Assembly (NCBI GenBank): GCA_023436765.1
Contig: JAEZHX010000259.1
Location: 1 to 17,672, forward strand
DNA: 17,672 bases
From: Bacillota bacterium
GTDB taxonomy: Bacteria; Bacillota; Clostridia; Lachnospirales; Lachnospiraceae
Reading direction: 5' to 3'
Positions 13,377 through 17,672 of this stretch are shown here, piece after piece; positions within the stretch are counted from its first letter, which is position 1, and every line of letters begins with the position of its first letter. The notes under the pieces were generated by a model. It worked only from the letters and a program-made list of their open reading frames with translations, was not told where the DNA came from and made no database searches. The translations under genes and the position numbers were made by a program.

Positions 13377-14498
13377 CTATGATGAAAGGCTTTCCAGCCG
13401 TTTTACAATATGGCGGTATCGTTCCTCCTCTTTCAGGCACTCAAGTGCCGGATTATTTACAAGGAGGTTCTTGAGATCGTGCCATATTGCCTCGCTATTT
13501 CTGGGAGCCACAGGTTCCATTTTGATATCCGCAAAATACTCCTCCAGTACATCAAAGATATCATTTCCCTTGAGTATGATCTTTCCCTTCCCCATGTGGT
13601 CCATCAATTCAATGCAATGTTCAAGGGCATTCAGTGCCTTCTCTTTATCTCCCACACCGGCAAAGGCATATACCGCAGATAACTCCATTTGCATCACCAA
13701 AGCCGGGTACAGCTCTTCTATGTTAAAGATATCACTCAAGCTCTTATAAATTCCATAGAAGCGTACCAGCTTATTTGCATTGCCCGCATACATCTGGAAG
13801 AAATCCGGTGCGGCACCAATGATACTCATGAGATTCACATAGACATATCCCTGCAGGTGCTCCAGTGCCTTTTCAAAATCCCCACTCATCTGATAAGCTT
13901 TCACCAAAAGGTTCTCGGGATTCAAAATTGCTTCATTCAGCTTTTCCAATCGTTCAATCGCTTCTGCCGGTTTCTGCTGACTAAGGTAACAAATAGCTTG
14001 AAGCTGGACTGCCTGTTTTGTTAAGGCCACATCCTCCGAGGATTTCTCTACTCTTTTGTATAGCTCCAGGAGATACTCAATCACTTCCTCTGCAACCTCT
14101 TTCTCCGGCGCTAGGGAAACATGATTCAGCAGAACCAAGCCTAATTGTACCTGCAGCTGCCAACAGGAGTAATATTTCTTAATATATGCCTTGCATTCCT
14201 TCAGCACCTTATCAAAGGGTTCCTTCGTAAATGCTTCTGCCAGTCTGCGATACAGCTTCCTGATCTCTTCCAAGGTCATCTGAGGCTCATATCCAACCAG
14301 CTCATCAATACTGATATTAAAATAAGTAGCTAATTCTGGCAGTAACAAAATATCCGGATAGCTCTGTCCCGATTCCCATTTTGAGACTGCCGGTTTCGAT
14401 ACACCCAGGTGATTCGCCAGTTCCTCCTGAGTTATTCCCTTTCTTTTTCTTTGCTCTGCAATTCTTACCCCAATCTTTAAATCCGATATTTTTCCCAC
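13377..14498 (-). CDS. XRE-family regulator with a long TPR-like C-terminal domain
   Basis: A 373-residue transcription factor. The N-terminal helix-turn-helix (about 9-64) reads IGVRIAEQRKRKGITQEELA, LGVSKPAVSKWESGQSYPD, LLPELATYFNISIDELVGY. After a linker (MTLEEIRKLYRRLAEAF), the remaining 280 residues are all-helical with repeat-like segments (AICYLSQQKPAEAIERLEKL, LVKAYQMSGDFEKALEHLQGY, MELSAVYAFAGVGDKEKALNALEHCIELM), a tetratricopeptide-like sensor. It lies directly upstream of, and in the same direction as, the PLDc_N/ABC operon, its probable target. The start is uncertain: GTG at 14496-14498 lies inside the best Shine-Dalgarno-like stretch GAGGTGGG, and family members I recall begin about 3 codons later, where there is only an ATA. 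Confidence 0.88.
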   Translation of the reverse strand: MGKISDLKIGVRIAEQRKRKGITQEELANHLGVSKPAVSKWESGQSYPDILLLPELATYFNISIDELVGYEPQMTLEEIRKLYRRLAEAFTKEPFDKVLKECKAYIKKYYSCWQLQVQLGLVLLNHVSLAPEKEVAEEVIEYLLELYKRVEKSSEDVALTKQAVQLQAICYLSQQKPAEAIERLEKLNEAILNPENLLVKAYQMSGDFEKALEHLQGYVYVNLMSIIGAAPDFFQMYAGNANKLVRFYGIYKSLSDIFNIEELYPALVMQMELSAVYAFAGVGDKEKALNALEHCIELMDHMGKGKIILKGNDIFDVLEEYFADIKMEPVAPRNSEAIWHDLKNLLVNNPALECLKEEERYRHIVKRLESLSS

Positions 14499-14513
14499 CT
14501 CACTTTTAATTTA

Positions 14514-14528
14514 GTTAACCACTGGTTA
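14514..14528 (-). promoter_or_regulatory. Operator-like palindrome 1 in the XRE leader
   Basis: TAACCA, C, TGGTTA is a perfect 13-bp palindrome (14516-14528) within GTTAACCACTGGTTA. It lies just after the predicted transcription start of the XRE gene, and its sequence recurs almost unchanged at 14600-14614. Confidence 0.6.
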
Positions 14529-14540
14529 TCTTATGCCTTT

Positions 14541-14569
14541 ATTTTATTGCAGAATTTTCTATTTATCAA
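14541..14569 (-). promoter_or_regulatory. Sigma-A promoter of the XRE gene
   Basis: On the minus strand: -35 TTGATA (14564-14569), 17-bp spacer, -10 TAAAAT (14541-14546). Start near 14534; the leader is about 36 nt. Confidence 0.7.
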
Positions 14570-14590
14570 TGGAGCGAAAATTAATTTTTT

Positions 14591-14614
14591 GTTAATATTG
14601 TTAACTACAGGTTA
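14591..14614 (-). promoter_or_regulatory. Operator-like palindrome 2 upstream of the XRE promoter
   Basis: GTTAACTACAGGTTA (14600-14614) shares 13 of 15 positions with the palindrome at 14514-14528. It overlaps a further inverted repeat GTTAA, TATTG, TTAAC (14591-14605). Centre-to-centre distance between the two main sites is 86 bp, with the promoter between them. Confidence 0.55.
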
Positions 14615-14659
14615 ATCAATAACTTCATTGTGATGCCCTATCATTATAACTCCCCTACT

Positions 14660-14719
14660 ATAAAAAGATACTCCACCCGGGAAATGATCATTGACAATGT
14701 CTTTTCCAAGGGGAGTATC
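14660..14719 (-). terminator. Rho-independent terminator of the GyrI-like gene
   Basis: On the minus strand GATACTCC (14712-14719) pairs perfectly with GGAGTATC (14667-14674), followed directly by TTTTTATAG (14658-14666). Inside the loop GGAAAA/TTTCC gives a second stem. It lies 46 bp after the gene's stop codon, and there is no plus-strand gene to be terminated here. Confidence 0.75.
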
Positions 14720-14764
14720 AGCACATTCTTTATGCACGTTCATAACTATAATTGTTGCTTCCTC

Positions 14765-15286
14765 TTACTTCACATAATGGCAGATGTCCAAAATAACCTT
14801 TCCTTCCTCATCCGGTGTCGTGAAACGGGGACATCCATAACGTTCAAAGAACCAATATGCACCCTCATCATCTGTAATCATCTCATACCCTTCCTGAGAA
14901 AGCCTCTCCGCACACTTATCTTCATTGCAGTACAGCTCGCCTTCCAGACCATGGAGCCAGCAAACACCGATATTGGAAGCCGGCACATCTACATATCCGT
15001 ATCCTCCCGGAACCTCGGTTCCTTGAGGAAGAAACATACCGATCCAGTATTGAAATGGCTCGCCTTCCTTCCAACGCATCATTCCGATGTATGCTCCTGC
15101 GTCTTCATACTTCATCAGAAGCTCTTCAGTAACCATCTGCTCCAGAGGCTGGAAAAGATTATTCTGGAACCATTCGCCCCACTTCTGGCCAAAACCTCCA
15201 TCGACCCTGTCTTCCTCCCCGTACCTGATACCGACAAAGCGCATGGCAGGTACTGGTTGAAGATACGATTTTATAATATCGATCAT
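14765..15286 (-). CDS. GyrI-like / effector-binding-domain protein under a LexA-type box
   Basis: A 173-residue soluble protein. PAMRFVGIRYG (13-23) near the N-terminus, then FQYWIGMFLPQGTEVPGGYGYVDVPASNIGVCW (about 78-110) and the C-terminal AYWFFERYGCPRF..PDEEGKVILDICHYV are typical of GyrI-like small-molecule-binding proteins (AraC effector-binding fold). There is no DNA-binding domain, so this is a stand-alone version. E. coli GyrI (SbmC) of this fold inhibits DNA gyrase and is SOS-induced; other members bind drugs or other small cationic molecules, so the precise role is open. ATG follows AGGAGGAGTAAATC. The promoter is full consensus and contains GAAC-N4-GTTC. A terminator ends the unit. 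Confidence 0.75.
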   Translation of the reverse strand: MIDIIKSYLQPVPAMRFVGIRYGEEDRVDGGFGQKWGEWFQNNLFQPLEQMVTEELLMKYEDAGAYIGMMRWKEGEPFQYWIGMFLPQGTEVPGGYGYVDVPASNIGVCWLHGLEGELYCNEDKCAERLSQEGYEMITDDEGAYWFFERYGCPRFTTPDEEGKVILDICHYVK

Positions 15287-15327
15287 GATTTACTCCTCCT
15301 ATGTAGTGATATTTGGTAGCTTGTTCC

Positions 15328-15356
15328 ATTATAGAACATTTGTTCTGTTCTGTCAA
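15328..15356 (-). promoter_or_regulatory. Full-consensus sigma-A promoter of the GyrI-like gene
   Basis: On the minus strand: -35 TTGACA (15351-15356), exactly 17-bp spacer, -10 TATAAT (15328-15333). No mismatch to consensus, the strongest promoter in the window, which suggests it is kept off by a repressor. Confidence 0.9.
15333..15346 (-). promoter_or_regulatory. LexA (SOS) box between -35 and -10 of the GyrI-like gene
   Basis: Plus-strand AGAACATTTGTTCT: arms AGAACA and TGTTCT are perfectly complementary. Its core GAAC-N4-GTTC (15334-15345) matches the Gram-positive LexA/DinR consensus. The site fills the promoter spacer and touches the -10, the classic arrangement for LexA repression. 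A second overlapping GTTC-N7-GAAC (15323-15337) is also present. Confidence 0.75.
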
Positions 15357-15416
15357 TATGATATTATCTAATACCGCCGACAATAAAACATATGGCCCTC
15401 TTGGACACAAAAGCTT

Positions 15417-16340
15417 CTACAAATAGTCCTGTTCAATCTCCTTGACCCGCTTATACAAATATTCGTTAGCGGGCACGTATATCTTATGCTTTTTCGCCAT
15501 ATCAATCACAGTACCTGCAAATAATTCTACCTCTGAGGGTTTTCTATTAATGCGGTCCTGTCCCATGGAAGGTGTCCCCTCTGGATGAAGCGTCCCGATA
15601 ATATCGATATACTGATTTAAATCGGTCTCGGACAGCTTAATTCCTTCTGCATTTGCAATGGCAATTACCTCACGCATGGCCGCAATCATTGTACGATTGG
15701 GTTCTCCAGAGGCAAGAACACCGGCATAATTGGTATCGTACACCATACAAGTCTGATTAACTCCAACATTCAACATGAACTTACTCCATAAGCGATACAG
15801 GATATCCTCCTCCACCTCATAAGGTATTTGAAGCTTATCAAAGTAGGCTATTACACGATCTAATTTATCTTTTTGCCCTTCATCCAAAATACCAAGATGT
15901 AATTTCCCCATTCTGGTATATTGCAGCTTATTATCAAACTTCATTGCATCCATACCCTGTGCCACGGTGTAGATCACCTTGTCCATACCATAACGCATTC
16001 CGATTATTTTCTCGCTGGATATTCCATTCAATAAAGACAGAATTACGGTATTCGGTCCTATGGATCTCTTCATTGATATAAGAGCTTCTTCCAATCCGGT
16101 ATATTTAACGGCAACAATCAGCAGATCAACCGGTTCAGCTTCACTATCCTTAGTCAAACGAAACCTCAGTTCTGTACCATTACACAGAAACACTTGATTT
16201 TCATACTTCTTAAAACGATGCTCTTCCATAATAAAATCAACTGCTTCTATCCCCTGGTGCTTGACAATATGCGAACCATATAATAATCCCAAGGCTCCCA
16301 TTCCAATAATACTGACTTTCGTTATTTCACTACTGCTCAT
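15417..16340 (-). CDS. panE: 2-dehydropantoate 2-reductase (ketopantoate reductase)
   Basis: A 307-residue NADPH-dependent reductase converting ketopantoate to pantoate for pantothenate and CoA synthesis. The Rossmann dinucleotide motif is GMGALG (13-18). The central LIVAVKYTGLEEAL (74-87) and the LLNGISSE (103-110) match the ApbA/PanE family, as does the catalytic lysine region WSKFMLNVGVNQ with K187, N191 and N195. The second catalytic residue lies in RKPSEVELFAGTV (E272). Length and domain order are normal. ATG follows AGGAGG. It is separated from other pan genes, and PanE paralogues acting on other 2-oxo acids are common, so pathway assignment is less certain than family. No terminator is visible after its stop. 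Confidence 0.85.
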   Translation of the reverse strand: MSSSEITKVSIIGMGALGLLYGSHIVKHQGIEAVDFIMEEHRFKKYENQVFLCNGTELRFRLTKDSEAEPVDLLIVAVKYTGLEEALISMKRSIGPNTVILSLLNGISSEKIIGMRYGMDKVIYTVAQGMDAMKFDNKLQYTRMGKLHLGILDEGQKDKLDRVIAYFDKLQIPYEVEEDILYRLWSKFMLNVGVNQTCMVYDTNYAGVLASGEPNRTMIAAMREVIAIANAEGIKLSETDLNQYIDIIGTLHPEGTPSMGQDRINRKPSEVELFAGTVIDMAKKHKIYVPANEYLYKRVKEIEQDYL

Positions 16341-16460
16341 GGTTCCTCCTAGTCACTTCGCTTAAGTTTAAATCTTGTATCATAAAACCACTCCGCATTG
16401 TTAAGGCATACTTTGCTTCATCGTGGATAATGATTTTCTATATCTCCACATACTTATTAT

Positions 16461-16488
16461 ATATTATCACAACATCTGCTCTACGCAA
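16461..16488 (-). promoter_or_regulatory. Weak candidate promoter of panE
   Basis: On the minus strand: -35 TTGCGT (16483-16488), 16-bp spacer, -10 TAATAT (16461-16466). It would leave a leader of about 115 nt. Confidence 0.35.
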
Positions 16489-16537
16489 TATATAAACCAA
16501 AATCTTTGATAACTCCACCTTATTTAACAGCAATAGC

Positions 16538-16565
16538 TTGCTTTTTAGAAAATTCATGCTAAACT
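16538..16565 (+). promoter_or_regulatory. Weak candidate promoter of fprA
   Basis: -35 TTGCTT (16538-16543), 16-bp spacer, -10 TAAACT (16560-16565) with an extended element TGC. The alternative is the isolated TATAAT at 16652-16657. Confidence 0.35.
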
Positions 16566-16683
16566 TATAACATGTACGCTGTGTAAGATGCAATAGTAAA
16601 TGACCTGGTTGTTTGACGTTTTAATCAAATATAAAATAAGCGGTTTACTCGTATAATCTGTAGCTAGAACAGGAGGTTTTATT

Positions 16684-17672
16684 ATGAACAATACGTATGA
16701 AATATCACCAAATATTTATTGGGTAGGGGGCAACGATAGAAGAATAGAGCGCTTTGAGAACATGTTTCCGCTACCAAATGGAGTCGCATATAACTCCTAC
16801 CTGATCATTGATGAGAAGACAGCCCTGCTCGATACGGTTGACTCTGCGATTAGTGCAGAATATATGGACAATATAACGCATGTACTTAATGGCAGGAACC
16901 TTGATTATCTCATCATCAACCATATGGAGCCCGATCACTGCGCCAACATAGAAGAGATTCTTCGCCGGTATCCAAATGTCAAAGTGATCGGTAATCCAAA
17001 GACCTTCCAGTTCTTTAGACAATATTACACCATGGACATATCAGAAAACTGCATGGAGATTAAGGAAGGAAACGAAATCTCTCTTGGAGCACATACCCTG
17101 CGCTTTTATATGGCACCTATGGTACATTGGCCTGAAGTTATGGTTACCTACGAAGCTACCCAAGGGATCCTGTTCTCCGCCGATGCATTTGGAGCATTCG
17201 GAGCTGTGGCAGGTAATATATTTGCAGACGAACTCGATTACGATAGCAATTATCTGGACGAAGCCAGACGTTATTATACCAATATCGTTGGACGATTTGG
17301 TAATCAGGTGCAGGCTTTATTTAAAAAGGTGGTAGGCCTTGAGATTAACATGCTTTGTTCCCTTCACGGCCATATTTGGCGAGGAGATATGATTTCATAT
17401 ATCCTGGATAAATACGACAAGTGGAGCAAATATATACCTGAAAAAAAAGGTGTTGTTCTGGCTTATGGTTCAATGTATGGCAATACTGCAAATGCCGCTA
17501 ATGCTTTGGCAACAAAATTAGCCCAGAGAGGTGTTAATGATATAAGGATCTATGACGTGTCTAAGACCCATCCTTCCTACATTATCTCTGACATATTCAA
17601 ATACAGTAATGTAGTATTTGCATCTCCAACCTACAACCTACAGTTATATTTCCCTATGGACGCGCTTATAAG
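16684..17672 (+). CDS. fprA: A-type flavoprotein / flavodiiron protein, partial (cut by window edge)
   Basis: Cytoplasmic flavodiiron protein that reduces oxygen to water or nitric oxide to nitrous oxide, protecting strict anaerobes. The first 329 residues are present. The metallo-beta-lactamase-like domain carries the diiron ligands in HMEPDH (H80, E82, D84, H85), H148 (MVHWPE), D167 (SADAFG) and H228 (SLHGHIWR), so the active site is complete. A flavodoxin domain begins at about residue 256 (VVLAYGSMYGNTANAANALA, the FMN phosphate loop) and continues past the window edge. ATG at 16684 follows AGGAGG with 7-nt spacing. About 70 residues should be missing at the C-terminus if it has the usual length near 400. 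Electron donor (rubredoxin or similar) is not encoded nearby. Confidence 0.95.
   Translation, partial: MNNTYEISPNIYWVGGNDRRIERFENMFPLPNGVAYNSYLIIDEKTALLDTVDSAISAEYMDNITHVLNGRNLDYLIINHMEPDHCANIEEILRRYPNVKVIGNPKTFQFFRQYYTMDISENCMEIKEGNEISLGAHTLRFYMAPMVHWPEVMVTYEATQGILFSADAFGAFGAVAGNIFADELDYDSNYLDEARRYYTNIVGRFGNQVQALFKKVVGLEINMLCSLHGHIWRGDMISYILDKYDKWSKYIPEKKGVVLAYGSMYGNTANAANALATKLAQRGVNDIRIYDVSKTHPSYIISDIFKYSNVVFASPTYNLQLYFPMDALI

Larger units (their letters stand above)
16341..16683. other. Intergenic region between divergent panE and fprA
   Basis: About 340 bp, AT-rich, no open frame with coding character. It must hold both promoters. Besides the two listed candidates, a TATAAT (16652-16657) without a good -35 lies 27 bp before the fprA start. 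A TTGA-N8-TCAA inverted repeat (16613-16628) is a possible regulator site for fprA. Confidence 0.5.

Noticed and set aside
14630..15319. Open plus-strand frame of 229 codons, antisense to the GyrI-like gene
   Set aside because: No ribosome binding site, composition is His/Leu/Phe-rich nonsense, it spans the terminator of the opposite gene, and the minus frame encodes a conserved domain with a consensus promoter.
1..17672. tRNA, rRNA, CRISPR array, transposase, integrase or phage genes
   Set aside because: I looked for regularly spaced repeats, CCA-ended cloverleaf patterns and recombinase motifs and saw none.

Overview
The window looks like chromosomal DNA of a Gram-positive anaerobe of the class Clostridia, most likely a plant-fibre-degrading Lachnospiraceae. 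The reasons are strong AGGAGG-type ribosome binding sites, near-consensus sigma-A promoters, a Moorella/clostridial-type flavodiiron protein, a GH39 beta-xylosidase, an oxalate/formate-antiporter-family transporter, and several small GntR/YtrA- and XRE-controlled ABC operons. This assignment is inference; there is no rRNA or tRNA here to fix it. The window holds 18 credible genes (16 complete, two cut by the window edges) and no transposase, phage gene, CRISPR array or tRNA.

Layout. (1) 1-136, minus: start of rpsF with a structured leader and promoter. (2) 359-880, minus: a small membrane protein of the STM3941 type. (3) 998-2227, minus: an OFA-family MFS transporter, divergent from (4) 2534-5838, plus: a tightly coupled operon ATPase / permease / GntR / ATPase / permease, with a perfect inverted repeat over its -10 element. 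(5) 5965-7476, plus: cytoplasmic GH39 beta-xylosidase. (6) 7508-7659: a large palindromic, branched element between convergent genes. (7) 9680-7701, minus: a second ABC operon, GntR / ATPase / permease, with its own different operator. (8) 10501-9968, minus: GNAT acetyltransferase with a terminator. (9) 11151-10618, minus: class A inorganic pyrophosphatase. (10) 14498-11379, minus: XRE regulator, then a PLDc_N mini-protein / ATPase / permease operon resembling Bacillus yxlEFG. (11) 15286-14765, minus: a GyrI-like protein whose consensus promoter contains a textbook LexA box. (12) 16340-15417, minus: ketopantoate reductase. (13) 16684-end, plus: flavodiiron protein FprA, cut by the window edge.

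How it fits together. Three unrelated-looking ABC-2-type transporters lie within 12 kb, and each has its own one-component regulator (GntR, GntR, XRE) and its own palindromic operator. In Firmicutes such modules usually answer cell-envelope stress or antimicrobial peptides, so this may be a small envelope-defence neighbourhood built into otherwise housekeeping DNA; that is inference. The most specific regulatory observation is the GAAC-N4-GTTC box inside the TTGACA-17-TATAAT promoter of the GyrI-like gene. It suggests SOS control of a GyrI-type protein, as is known for E. coli sbmC/gyrI. Other points of note are paired inverted repeats flanking the XRE promoter, a possibly shortened second permease in the first ABC operon, and the 150-nt palindromic element downstream of the xylosidase. 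Several start codons were moved downstream to the ATG that follows a proper Shine-Dalgarno sequence.
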